DNA from: an uncultured Pirellula sp.
Lineage (GTDB): Bacteria; Planctomycetota; Planctomycetia; Pirellulales; Pirellulaceae
Length of the DNA: 11,690 bases
Direction: 5' to 3'
Assembly: GCA_903892365.1 (NCBI GenBank)
Contig: CAITIF010000971.1
Coordinates: forward strand, 1-11,690
The notes under the pieces are model-generated. The model ran no database searches. It saw only the letters and a program-made list of their open reading frames with translations, and was not told where the DNA came from. The first letter of the stretch is position 1. Each line of letters starts with the position of its first letter. The translations under genes were made by a program, and so were the position numbers. This document shows, piece by piece, positions 1 to 6,099 of the stretch.

Positions 1-278
1 TCTTTCTTCATGAGATGGTTCGAGGCTGACAGCGAACGCCTGCTTCGTGTGGATTTCTTCTGAACTGGGATCTCCCGATTCGGAACGTCCAAAACCGATC
101 TAGATTTGGTTCCAGGACTTCGCACTTGCTTGATGCGACGCACGTTGGAGGTCCCGGGTCGCTTAAGCCATCGATCGATCCAAACCATCGATCGGAAAAA
201 GAGAACGAGAAAGACAATGGCTCCAAGGACAAGTGCAACGCATGCAGCTATCAGTCGGACAATGTCGAATGCTTCCAT
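1..278 (-). CDS. Small single-pass membrane protein, C-terminus beyond window (partial)
   Basis: An open frame reads on the minus strand from an ATG at 278 to the window edge without a stop: 92 complete codons, the rest lying to the left. The protein begins MEAFDIVRLIAACVALVLG. A single strongly hydrophobic segment covers about residues 7-28, followed by an aromatic/basic boundary (RSMVWIDRWLKR) and a long Arg/Lys/Ser-rich tail. That is the layout of an N-terminally anchored inner-membrane protein with a basic cytoplasmic tail (positive-inside rule; inference). No catalytic motif is visible and I do not recognise the family. There is no Shine-Dalgarno before the ATG. It is on the same strand as the MFS gene, 165 bp downstream of that gene's stop. 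The full length and the function cannot be told from this window. Confidence 0.6.
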   Translation of the reverse strand, partial: MEAFDIVRLIAACVALVLGAIVFLVLFFRSMVWIDRWLKRPGTSNVRRIKQVRSPGTKSRSVLDVPNREIPVQKKSTRSRRSLSASNHLMKK

Positions 279-423
279 GAGATTTATAGCTTAGAAAAAA
301 GGACGGCTCACGTTCTCGGACGAGACCACGTTGGGTGGAGACGAAGTAAATCGTAGCTCCTAGTCTAGTTGCAAAGCCTCAAATCTCCATCCATTCTTGA
401 TCGCTTCGGCAATTCGTCGAGAT

Positions 424-446
424 TCGCGGCTAGCGCCTGCGGCTCA
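424..446. repeat. 23-bp REP-like repeat, copy 1 (overlaps MFS stop codon)
   Basis: This GC-rich segment matches 2186-2208 at 22 of 23 positions, with one C/T difference. Its core is AGCGCCTGCGGCTCA. It holds short self-complementary pieces (GGC-TAGC-GCC and GCC-TGC-GGC). On the minus strand the repeat begins with TGA, and that TGA is the stop codon of the MFS transporter, so the gene ends exactly where the repeat starts. Similar sequences are, from memory, frequent between genes in Rhodopirellula-type genomes; that could not be checked here. Confidence 0.7.
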
Positions 447-1682
447 AGTGGAACGGGATGAATGATCTGCGCTCGCCCGGTGCAGGATAGCGGCAAGCGG
501 CAGACTCACTAAAGTCGATACGGTCGCTACGCCCCCTACAATCGAAAAGCCAACGATGGAATTGTTCTCGCCGGTTTGGAGAATCGCAGCTGATAAACTA
601 GCTGCTAAGCCGCTCGCTAAGTGTTGAACCGCGCTGTTGATACTCATGAATCCGGCGCGACGGCTTGGAATGGTGGCCATAGCCAGCAAGGCTTGGGCAG
701 GAACCATGCGGCCAGAAGTGACCGTCATGTACAAAGATGTTATCGCTATCGCAACGGGAAGCGAAACATGGCCAAGATTGGTTATTAGCAGGGTTGGAAT
801 GATGGCCAACGAAGCGAACGTCCAAAAAACAAACTTTTTGCCCAGTCGATCTGTCAGTCTTCCAACGATCGGCATCGCAATAAAAGTACATGCTCCTCCA
901 ACAATGTAGATGTACTTTACCTCTGGCTTCTGAAGCCCAACATTGGTCACCATGTAGGTCGCGATGTAGGGCGCGACGGTGAAAGTTCCGAATACCAAAG
1001 AAACCGTGTACAAGTACGCGAGTCGCTGGCTGCGAACGCGAAACTGATCGGACAGCGTTTTCCAATACGATGCGGGCGTTGCAAGAATATGTCCCCGCAG
1101 CGTCGGTAGCGACACCAACATCAGAAACCAGACAGCCACCGCGATCAACGCCAATACAAAAAATGGGACGCGAACCGAATGCGAAACATCCGCAACCCAA
1201 AGGGACAACGGCACACCTACGATCGAGGCAATTGCAAAGGAAACGGAAACAATCCCCAACGCAAACCCTCGTCGGCCTTCCGGAAACAAGTCGCTTACCA
1301 ACGTCATGGTCATGGACCCAACCACCCCACCGAACAGCCCCGTCATGGCTCTTGCAAAGACCAACGTGGCGTAATCGTTGGCTACCCCACACAGGAACGT
1401 GCAAATGCAGAACATTGCGAAAACGACCATCATGGCACGTTTCCGTTCGAAGCGGTCAATGAATCCTGACGCGAACATGCCTCCGACAAACGCTGCGAAG
1501 CCGTAGCTTGCCACCATATGCCCGAACTGTTCGGGAGAAATCTGCATCTCGTCGAGAAACCGAGGCCCTAGCGGCATCACCAACATAAAGTCCAACAGAT
1601 TGATGAACTGAACAGCCGCCAACGCGAACAGACTAATCCACTGGCGACGAGTGAAAGAAGTGGATGCTGGATTTAAATTCAT
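444..1682 (-). CDS. MFS transporter, DHA1/drug-efflux-like, 12 TM
   Basis: This 412-residue major facilitator protein is most likely a proton-coupled exporter of drugs or metabolites in the cytoplasmic membrane. About twelve hydrophobic segments are visible in two halves split by a polar central loop (about residues 195-220). The MFS motif A lies after TM2 (GFIDRFERKRAM, about residues 73-84) and recurs in the second half (GRLTDRLGKKF, 274-284). The length is typical of the DHA1 family. I chose the ATG at 1682 because MNLNPASTSFTRRQW leads straight into TM1; the frame is open further upstream, but only through a non-hydrophobic stretch with a TTG at 1736. There is no obvious Shine-Dalgarno. 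The stop codon lies inside a REP-like repeat. It is transcribed divergently from the secreted protein at 2365. The substrate cannot be told from sequence. Confidence 0.88.
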   Translation of the reverse strand: MNLNPASTSFTRRQWISLFALAAVQFINLLDFMLVMPLGPRFLDEMQISPEQFGHMVASYGFAAFVGGMFASGFIDRFERKRAMMVVFAMFCICTFLCGVANDYATLVFARAMTGLFGGVVGSMTMTLVSDLFPEGRRGFALGIVSVSFAIASIVGVPLSLWVADVSHSVRVPFFVLALIAVAVWFLMLVSLPTLRGHILATPASYWKTLSDQFRVRSQRLAYLYTVSLVFGTFTVAPYIATYMVTNVGLQKPEVKYIYIVGGACTFIAMPIVGRLTDRLGKKFVFWTFASLAIIPTLLITNLGHVSLPVAIAITSLYMTVTSGRMVPAQALLAMATIPSRRAGFMSINSAVQHLASGLAASLSAAILQTGENNSIVGFSIVGGVATVSTLVSLPLAAILHRASADHSSRST

Positions 1683-1807
1683 CAAAGATTCGGGCTTCGT
1701 TCTTGTTGCAGAACAACTCGCAAAAGTAGGGCACAATCATCGCGTACCCAATCATCCTGAGCAAGTCGCAATCCACGGCTAGATTGATTCTTCATACTCG
1801 GTTGACT

Positions 1808-1829
1808 TTGGTCTCCGCTCTAAGACCAA
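1808..1829. repeat. Stem-loop, 7-bp perfect stem
   Basis: TTGGTCT (1808-1814) and AGACCAA (1823-1829) are exact reverse complements around an 8-nt loop. It is the first of a series of stem-loops in this intergenic region and lies about 125 bp upstream of the MFS start. It could be an operator-like dyad or part of the repeat cluster. No T-run follows on either strand, so it is not a typical terminator. Confidence 0.5.
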
Positions 1830-1868
1830 CACCAACCTTTCCAGAAAATTAACACGTGCAACGCGACG

Positions 1869-2011
1869 GTGGGCCTCGTGCCCTCCTTCGCAATAGGTTT
1901 GGTGCGCTAATATGCCATGATCCTTCCCAAGGCCGCGTTCCTGGGCCGGAGGCCCACGAACTCTAAATAGCTCAGTCATTTCAGGCAACTAGCACACCCA
2001 ACCTATTGCGA
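1869..2011. repeat. Nested inverted-repeat element (MITE/REP-like)
   Basis: Two sets of inverted repeats interlock. Arms 1888-1909 and 1990-2011 match at 20 of 22 positions as reverse complements, and a weaker match with small gaps continues inward (TGCCATGA against TGCCTGA). Arms 1869-1883 and 1943-1957 match at 13 of 15 (outer ends GTGGGCCT and AGGCCCAC). The second pair is self-complementary within each arm as well: GGGCC-GGA-GGCCC at 1943-1955 is a perfect 5-bp hairpin, and GGGC/GCCC closes one at 1871-1883. There is no transposase. It fits a short non-autonomous repeat or a highly structured RNA region; which one is not decidable here. Confidence 0.65.
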
Positions 2012-2032
2012 CATTCGGGGCAAGTCCGAATG
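2012..2032. repeat. Stem-loop, 7-bp perfect stem
   Basis: CATTCGG (2012-2018) pairs exactly with CCGAATG (2026-2032) around a 7-nt loop. It abuts the right end of the nested inverted-repeat element, so it is probably part of the same structured block. Confidence 0.55.
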
Positions 2033-2058
2033 CCGCTGCACACTGGTCCATCCTCTGC

Positions 2059-2075
2059 CGGGGTCGAAGCCCCCG
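2059..2075. repeat. GC-rich hairpin, 5-bp stem
   Basis: CGGGG (2059-2063) pairs with CCCCG (2071-2075) around a 7-nt loop. A run of seven T follows, but only after a further 21 nt (2097-2103), too far for a standard intrinsic terminator. It is best seen as the last stem-loop of the 1808-2075 cluster. Confidence 0.4.
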
Positions 2076-2185
2076 ATGTCTCGGTCGATGAATGGGTTTT
2101 TTTAACAGTGGCATACGGTGATTGGAACTTTGGGGTGTGGAAACCACGAATGCGATCCTGACAGAGAAACCAAAAGTAGATGGCA

Positions 2186-2208
2186 TCGCGGTTAGCGCCT
2201 GCGGCTCA
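2186..2208. repeat. 23-bp REP-like repeat, copy 2
   Basis: It is the second copy of the repeat at 424-446, in the same orientation, with one mismatch. It lies in the divergent intergenic region about 155 bp upstream of the secreted-protein start, and does not touch a gene end here. Two copies 1.7 kb apart in noncoding sequence suggest a dispersed family. Confidence 0.7.
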
Positions 2209-2352
2209 GTTTGGCTCACAGGGACGGCCCCCAAAAGGGACATCGCTACAATCCGAAGGTTCGCACAAAACGTTCGCAATAAATGGTTAAAAAATATTGA
2301 ACCCCCAACAAATCCAATTAGCGTGGAACAGTGCGGGGAACGATATTACACA

Positions 2353-2357
2353 AGGAA
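2353..2357 (+). promoter_or_regulatory. Shine-Dalgarno AGGAA fixing the start at 2365
   Basis: AGGAA lies 7 nt before the ATG at 2365. It separates this start from upstream in-frame codons and agrees with the signal peptide that begins at that ATG. Confidence 0.6.
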
Positions 2358-2364
2358 AATCAAC

Positions 2365-2796
2365 ATGTTTGCGAAGATTAGCTTGGGTCTTTTGGTCGCT
2401 TTAGCGACGGTTTGTGCCATCCCTTCGGCTCAAGCGCAGGACCCTTTTGGATTTCAATTTGGCTACACACTCGGATACCAAAACAGCTTCCGCAATCGAT
2501 TGCCAACACCTCCGTACTTCGCCATTTATCCACCTGTCTATTACGGAAATCGCTACCAGCGCCCCTACGGCGATAGCCCGTTTGCTGCCTTCCCGCAACT
2601 CCGATCAAGCCCAGATTATTATGCGGTCCCAAGAGATGTGCCGTTCCGAACTCGGTCTGTGATGAACAAGCATGCCGATCTATCTTCGGTGCAGCATGCT
2701 GTTCCAGAACCAGTGGCCGAAGCTGCACCACAAGCTGGTAAGACAGTCGTTATCGTCAATCCGTTTGCGCAATCGCAAGTGGCTCAAGGAAAGTAA
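2365..2796 (+). CDS. Small secreted Tyr/Pro-rich planctomycete protein
   Basis: This 143-residue protein has a clear Sec signal peptide (MFAKISLGLLVALATVCAIP..., probable cleavage after SAQA near residue 24). The mature part is rich in Tyr, Pro and Phe, with a stretch reading LPTPPYFAIYPPVYYGNRYQ, then SPFAAFP, and a C-terminal VVIVNPFAQSQ. From memory, the PPYFA..PPVYY plus SPFA plus late NPF/NPY layout marks a planctomycete-specific family of exported proteins of unknown function; this is recognition, not a search result. There are no cysteines in the mature part and no enzymatic motif. A periplasmic or cell-envelope structural role is an inference. The AGGAA Shine-Dalgarno and the signal peptide both support the ATG at 2365. 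It is convergent with fhcC, with only 11 bp between the two stops. Confidence 0.82.
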   Translation: MFAKISLGLLVALATVCAIPSAQAQDPFGFQFGYTLGYQNSFRNRLPTPPYFAIYPPVYYGNRYQRPYGDSPFAAFPQLRSSPDYYAVPRDVPFRTRSVMNKHADLSSVQHAVPEPVAEAAPQAGKTVVIVNPFAQSQVAQGK

Positions 2797-2807
2797 GTCG
2801 CGGGACG

Positions 2808-3701
2808 TTAACGCACCTCGGACGAGGAGACTCGTCTCAGGACCAACACTTCACCTCGGCCTTGATAATTTTGGTCCGCGATCTGGCGTTGCACCCAACG
2901 TGTTCGCGGAATCTTAATCGGAGTCGGTCGAATCGGAGCATCCGAGATAACCTCGGTCCATGTTTGCATCGCTTCGATTTGAACTCGTTCCAAATGTTTC
3001 CAAAGCAGCGGTAGGAAACTCAATTCGAACTCTCGCGCTTCCGACAGGGATGCGGACGGTTCCCCAGTATAGTCTCGGAACAAGATGATGCTCCCACGTC
3101 TCAGACCAGCTCCCCAATGGTCTCCGAGCTCGCCAGCAATAACCAGGGACCCGGCGATCATTTGGGACGCTGCATAGCTGCCAATGTCCCCGCCAACAAA
3201 GACAGTTCCTCTTCTCATGCGCTCGCAGGCGCGATTCCCGACGGAGCCTGCAATAAAGAGATCGCCGCCACGCAGGCCAGATTTTTGGCCTGGTAAAGGG
3301 GAGCCAAGATTGTCGCCACAATTGCCGCTCAAGTAGATCAGCCCATCCTTCATGCCGGCCGCCAAATCTCCCCCAGCATTACCGGCAATCAAAACTCGCC
3401 CGCCCGCCAGCTCCATCGCGGTTCGTTCCCCAACATCCCCCAAGATGCACAAGGTACCGCTTTTCATTCGGTATCCCAGCTTCTCAATGCTCTTGCAATC
3501 CCCTTCGATCAAAACGATACCCTCGCAGCTCGTTTCGCATAGCTCGACCCGAAACACTTTGGATATCGGCACAGGGCCTTGATCGGTCGCTATCGACATT
3601 GCCTCGATCGCCTCTTGGGAGAGGTTCTTAAAGGCTTCTGGGGAGAGCGACGATCCATCCATGCTACCCAAAAACGAACTTTGTTTTCTAAGGATTAGCA
3701 T
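2808..3701 (-). CDS. fhcC: Formyltransferase/hydrolase complex subunit C (FhcC/FwdC-like)
   Basis: This 297-residue protein contains a run of GXGXG-type beta-helix repeats over about residues 62-210, such as GDVGERTAMELAGGRVLIAG, GNCGD, GGDIGSYAASQMIAG and GELGDHWGAGLRRG. The N-terminal SLSPEAFKNLSQEAIEAMSI and the C-terminal RWVQRQIADQNYQGRGEVLVLRR fit subunit C of formylmethanofuran dehydrogenase, which in methylotrophs and planctomycetes is the Fhc complex. In that family it is a structural partner in transfer and hydrolysis of the formyl group from formyl-tetrahydromethanopterin to formate in the cytoplasm. The other family with this domain, the glutamate synthase large-subunit C-terminal region, lacks these ends. 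It is the last gene of a three-gene minus unit, 6 nt after the CBM9-like gene. No fhcA, B or D is in the window. Confidence 0.8.
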   Translation of the reverse strand: MLILRKQSSFLGSMDGSSLSPEAFKNLSQEAIEAMSIATDQGPVPISKVFRVELCETSCEGIVLIEGDCKSIEKLGYRMKSGTLCILGDVGERTAMELAGGRVLIAGNAGGDLAAGMKDGLIYLSGNCGDNLGSPLPGQKSGLRGGDLFIAGSVGNRACERMRRGTVFVGGDIGSYAASQMIAGSLVIAGELGDHWGAGLRRGSIILFRDYTGEPSASLSEAREFELSFLPLLWKHLERVQIEAMQTWTEVISDAPIRPTPIKIPRTRWVQRQIADQNYQGRGEVLVLRRVSSSEVR

Positions 3702-3707
3702 GTTGCA

Positions 3708-4388
3708 TCAAGGAGCAAGAGGTTGAATGATTTTGCCACGACACCATACGCTGGGGTCTTCAAAAAAGGGACTGTTTCTCGAACGTGCCATGCATTGCGA
3801 GCCCAACGTTTGAGATTGAAGCACATAGAAAAGTCCGATCTCTTGAAACTCGCGAGGATCAAAGCCCGTCAAGGTAAAAGATGGCAGAAAGACCTTCAGC
3901 TCGTATCCAAAGCTTCTGGAAAGCAGCCCGACCGAAATGTCCTTGGGATGAACCTCATCCGGGTTAGCACGGGCTCTTTGCATCGCACCTAGTTCGCCGT
4001 GCCCCCTCACAATCTCACTAGAATCTGTCGGATTGCACATCAAATCGAACCGATGGCAATACGTTGTACCCCGGTGCACGCCAGGACTCCAGCGGGTGTC
4101 GATGTACAAGCTCAACAGAATGGTTGGATCGCCCCGTCGCGGTCCGTCCTGTTGCGACTTACGAATCGAACCGTGCAGAAACAAGCCATCGTCGTTCCAG
4201 CCTATCGAGAACTCAGCAAAGCGTTTCTCGTCCGCCAAAGAACTCAGCGGTGGAATTCGAAAGGAATCGTCCAATTCCCATTCCAATCGTTCAGGCTTGG
4301 CGAACGATTTAGTGTCGTTCACATAGGCCACTGGAAAACCCAGATCGAATAACCAGCTCGGGTCCCCAAGTAGTTCGCTGAGCTTCAC
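3708..4388 (-). CDS. CBM9/DOMON-like protein, translationally coupled
   Basis: This 226-residue protein of unknown function looks like a single beta-sandwich domain. Visible parts are a core strand pair FAEFSIGWNDDGLFLHGSIR (about 58-77), a conserved-looking IDTRWSPGVHRGTTYCHRF (96-114), GYELKVFLPSFTLTGFDP (161-178), and a final FYVLQSQTLGSQ followed by DPSVW (187-215). This order resembles the carbohydrate-binding family 9-like domains common in planctomycetes. No signal peptide is visible, unlike most CBM9 proteins, so it may act in the cytoplasm. I start at the GTG at 4388: it overlaps the preceding stop as GTGA and has AGGAA 7 nt upstream. An in-frame ATG at 4439 would add a His/Gln-rich leader overlapping the upstream gene. 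The next gene is fhcC. Ligand unknown. Confidence 0.68.
   Translation of the reverse strand: MKLSELLGDPSWLFDLGFPVAYVNDTKSFAKPERLEWELDDSFRIPPLSSLADEKRFAEFSIGWNDDGLFLHGSIRKSQQDGPRRGDPTILLSLYIDTRWSPGVHRGTTYCHRFDLMCNPTDSSEIVRGHGELGAMQRARANPDEVHPKDISVGLLSRSFGYELKVFLPSFTLTGFDPREFQEIGLFYVLQSQTLGSQCMARSRNSPFFEDPSVWCRGKIIQPLAP
4385..4388 (-). promoter_or_regulatory. GTGA stop/start overlap (translational coupling)
   Basis: On the minus strand the GTG start of the CBM9-like gene (4388-4386) overlaps the TGA stop of the methyltransferase-like gene (4387-4385). This 4-nt overlap is a usual sign that ribosomes finishing one gene restart on the next, so the two proteins are probably made together. Confidence 0.7.
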
Positions 4389-5356
4389 GGTTGCGTTCCT
4401 GCTTCCTTGTCGCTGTTCTTGCGTATGATGGTGTACCATGCGAACAGATCAGTATCGAGATTCATGCCGCCGGCAGCATCCCAGCCAAGTGCATGCCCCA
4501 GCCTTCTCGCTTCCGCATCGTCGACCACATCCAGGTGCAGCACTTCGAAGCCGGCTCTGACGAAGGCGTCTTTACTGAATGGCGATTCTCCTTCTGCCCA
4601 AGGGATGTAAGGCTTGTCGGTAGCCGCCTTGGCGGGACAAAAATTGTAAATGACAAAGAGACCGTTTGGCTTCAGCATCGCAGCCACACTCGCTAAGAAG
4701 GTTGCATCGTCGACCCCTAAATCAATCAGCATTCTCGGGTCGGACACTTCGCGCGACGGATGGATGTAACCTTTCTTGAGAACGTTCTTGGAAATCACAA
4801 GGTCAAAGTCTTGCCCCACTTTTTCCGTCAGTGCTTCCTCTTTGGGAAACTGACCGTCGTAAACAAAAACAGAGCCATCACCCAGTGGCCCGTTGGCATT
4901 GGCGTACATCCGTTTCAGAAAAGGTGCAACGTCCACACCAACGCAATGATGCCCCATCAAAGCCAGCATGCGCAAGTGTCCGATACTTCCATACCCAAAG
5001 TCGAAAATCTTGGCCCCGGTAGCGGGCTCGAAGCCAGAAGTCACGGCCAAGTCTAACGCCCTTGCATAAGCCAGCGGCGAACCATAGCGAGCATAGTAGA
5101 ACATCCCCTCATCGATCGTGATCTGTTTCCCGTTCGATTCGATTTGCCACGCTTCTACCGCTGGCAACTTGCCAACTTGTTTCATCCAATCGATCACCCA
5201 AGCATTGGAAATGACGGTCTCAGCATCTGCGACTTCGGATGCAAGTTGTGCCACGATCTCACCGGGCTTTGCAACCTGTTGAGTCGTCTCTTGGGCGCTC
5301 GCGAAAGAGCTCCACCACGAGCCTAACAGCAATATCCAAAAAATTTTACGGTTCAT
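4385..5356 (-). CDS. Exported SAM-dependent methyltransferase-like protein
   Basis: This 323-residue protein has a Sec-type signal peptide (MNRKIFWILLLGSWWSSFAS, cleavage near residue 21, ASA-Q) and a class I methyltransferase-like fold. Motif I is KIFDFGYGSIGHLRML (about 116-131), motif II is VGVDVAP (139-145) with the acidic residue expected to hold the SAM ribose, and FDLVISKNVLKKGYI (184-198) resembles the post-II strand; MLKPNGLFVIYNF (227-239) matches the strand after motif III. The glycines of motif I are FGYGSIG rather than the common E/DxGxGxG. A methyltransferase fold outside the cytoplasm is unusual because SAM is not expected there. It could bind another ligand, or have an unidentified SAM source. 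Substrate unknown. It heads a unit with the CBM9-like gene and fhcC. Confidence 0.75.
   Translation of the reverse strand: MNRKIFWILLLGSWWSSFASAQETTQQVAKPGEIVAQLASEVADAETVISNAWVIDWMKQVGKLPAVEAWQIESNGKQITIDEGMFYYARYGSPLAYARALDLAVTSGFEPATGAKIFDFGYGSIGHLRMLALMGHHCVGVDVAPFLKRMYANANGPLGDGSVFVYDGQFPKEEALTEKVGQDFDLVISKNVLKKGYIHPSREVSDPRMLIDLGVDDATFLASVAAMLKPNGLFVIYNFCPAKAATDKPYIPWAEGESPFSKDAFVRAGFEVLHLDVVDDAEARRLGHALGWDAAGGMNLDTDLFAWYTIIRKNSDKEAGTQP
4396..4400 (-). promoter_or_regulatory. Shine-Dalgarno AGGAA for the GTG start at 4388
   Basis: AGGAA on the minus strand lies 7 nt before the GTG. It favours this start over the in-frame ATG 51 nt upstream. Confidence 0.55.
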
Positions 5357-5475
5357 GATTCGAAGCGATGGACGAGGGCTTACTGGCGGACTTACGGGGG
5401 CTCATTAGGGTCGCTAGCTTGTGCTGGACGCCGCACGCGAATCTACCCGTTTCTGGATGAAGGATTTCACTCGGA
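5357..5475. other. Short intergenic gap between two minus-strand units
   Basis: These 119 bp separate the CPBP protease stop from the methyltransferase-like start, while neighbouring genes overlap or nearly touch. A second promoter is therefore likely here. I see no strong -35/-10 pair, and no hairpin followed by a T-run on the minus strand. Confidence 0.35.
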
Positions 5476-6099
5476 CTAAGTTATAGTCGAATTCCTACGA
5501 TTGACCAACCAGATCATCATGATGGCATCGTAAATCCAATGCGCAACGATAGGAACCAAAAGATTCTGGAAATACCAATGCAGCACTCCCATCGCCACCC
5601 CCATCAGAAAGGCAAAAACGACGTAAGTGACGCTCATGGGATGAGCCAATCCAAACGCCAAAGAACTAACCAGAATTCCAAGGACCAGCGTTTGGGTTGT
5701 GCAGGTTTGCATCTCCCCAACCATCCCCTGCATGATCAGACCTCGAAATAGTAGCTCCTCGCCGACGCCAGCAGCCAGTGCCACCGCGATCAATTGACCC
5801 ACCGATAGACCATTCAGGAGAAGCCTCAATTGCTGCTCGGCGTATTCGCTGAGAGATTGAATGGCTCGAATCGGCAACATGCCAGCAAGCTGCATCGCGA
5901 TCGCTAGAACAATTCCAGCAACGCACCCTACAACCAAACCTTGTCCAACCGAATACCAATCTCTCCAATCTGGAATCAAGGATCGCGGGTCCAGGCCGAC
6001 AACCCACCCCACAACGATGGCGATCAAGCCAAGCCCTAGCTCGACGGCACACATACTCAAAAAGCGTTTGTCGCGAGCCTCTAGCATGACCAACGGCAT
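5476..6099 (-). CDS. CPBP family intramembrane protease (CAAX/Abi type)
   Basis: This 207-residue polytopic membrane protein has the motifs of the CPBP (CAAX protease and bacteriocin-processing, Abi) family: motif 1 EELLFRG (114-120, the paired Glu and the Arg), motif 2 FGLAHP (149-154, His153), and motif 3 HWIYD (187-191). These residues form the metal site of the glutamate-type intramembrane protease Rce1 in characterised relatives. Hydrophobic segments lie around 18-36, 50-75, 98-113, 135-150, 155-178 and 180-198. I start at the ATG at 6099: GGAG lies 5 nt upstream, whereas the longer frame to 6288 gives a Cys/Gly-rich leader that is only the shadow of the upstream gene. It overlaps the kinase-nucleotidyltransferase gene by 19 nt, so it is probably co-translated. 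Its substrate is unknown. Confidence 0.85.
   Translation of the reverse strand: MPLVMLEARDKRFLSMCAVELGLGLIAIVVGWVVGLDPRSLIPDWRDWYSVGQGLVVGCVAGIVLAIAMQLAGMLPIRAIQSLSEYAEQQLRLLLNGLSVGQLIAVALAAGVGEELLFRGLIMQGMVGEMQTCTTQTLVLGILVSSLAFGLAHPMSVTYVVFAFLMGVAMGVLHWYFQNLLVPIVAHWIYDAIMMIWLVNRRNSTIT

Larger units (their letters stand above)
1683..2364. other. Gene-poor divergent intergenic region with clustered hairpins
   Basis: This roughly 680-bp gap lies between two divergent starts (MFS at 1682, secreted protein at 2365). The open frames inside (minus 1779-1988, minus 1989-2279, and a plus frame extended upstream from 2365) are read through inverted repeats and resemble no protein domain, so I do not call genes. 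The interval holds a 7-bp hairpin at 1808-1829, a nested inverted-repeat element at 1869-2011, a 7-bp hairpin at 2012-2032, a 5-bp GC hairpin at 2059-2075, a run of seven T at 2097-2103 and the second copy of the 23-bp repeat at 2186-2208. Promoters for both flanking genes must lie here, but I see no convincing -35/-10 pair. Confidence 0.7.

Noticed and set aside
169..195. Short direct repeat CCATCGATCG within the left-edge gene
   Set aside because: It lies inside an open coding frame and is only 10 bp in two copies; there is no array or further copy nearby.
283..288. TATAAA on the minus strand as a -10 box for the left-edge gene
   Set aside because: It is only 4 nt upstream of the ATG, so the transcript would start inside or after the start codon; no matching -35 was found.
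598..1404. 268-residue minus-strand open frame inside the MFS gene
   Set aside because: It is an out-of-frame shadow; the other minus frame gives a full 12-TM transporter with both motif A copies.
1779..1988. 69-residue minus-strand open frame in the intergenic region
   Set aside because: It is read straight through the nested inverted repeat, its start has no Shine-Dalgarno and the translation is low-complexity, Arg/Glu-rich, without a domain. It is best explained as repeat sequence that happens to be open.
2059..2103. Hairpin plus T-run as an intrinsic terminator
   Set aside because: The T-run begins 21 nt after the stem, and no gene ends upstream on the plus strand.
1989..2279. 96-residue minus-strand open frame
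   Set aside because: It crosses two hairpins and the second copy of the 23-bp repeat, and shows no domain or signal peptide.
2122..2364. Upstream extension of the secreted protein
   Set aside because: The frame is open, but the signal peptide and the AGGAA site place the start at 2365; the extension runs through the repeat at 2186-2208.
2808..3701. Glutamate synthase GXGXG-domain protein instead of FhcC
   Set aside because: The N-terminal and C-terminal segments fit subunit C of the formyltransferase/hydrolase complex, and no glutamate synthase gene is adjacent.
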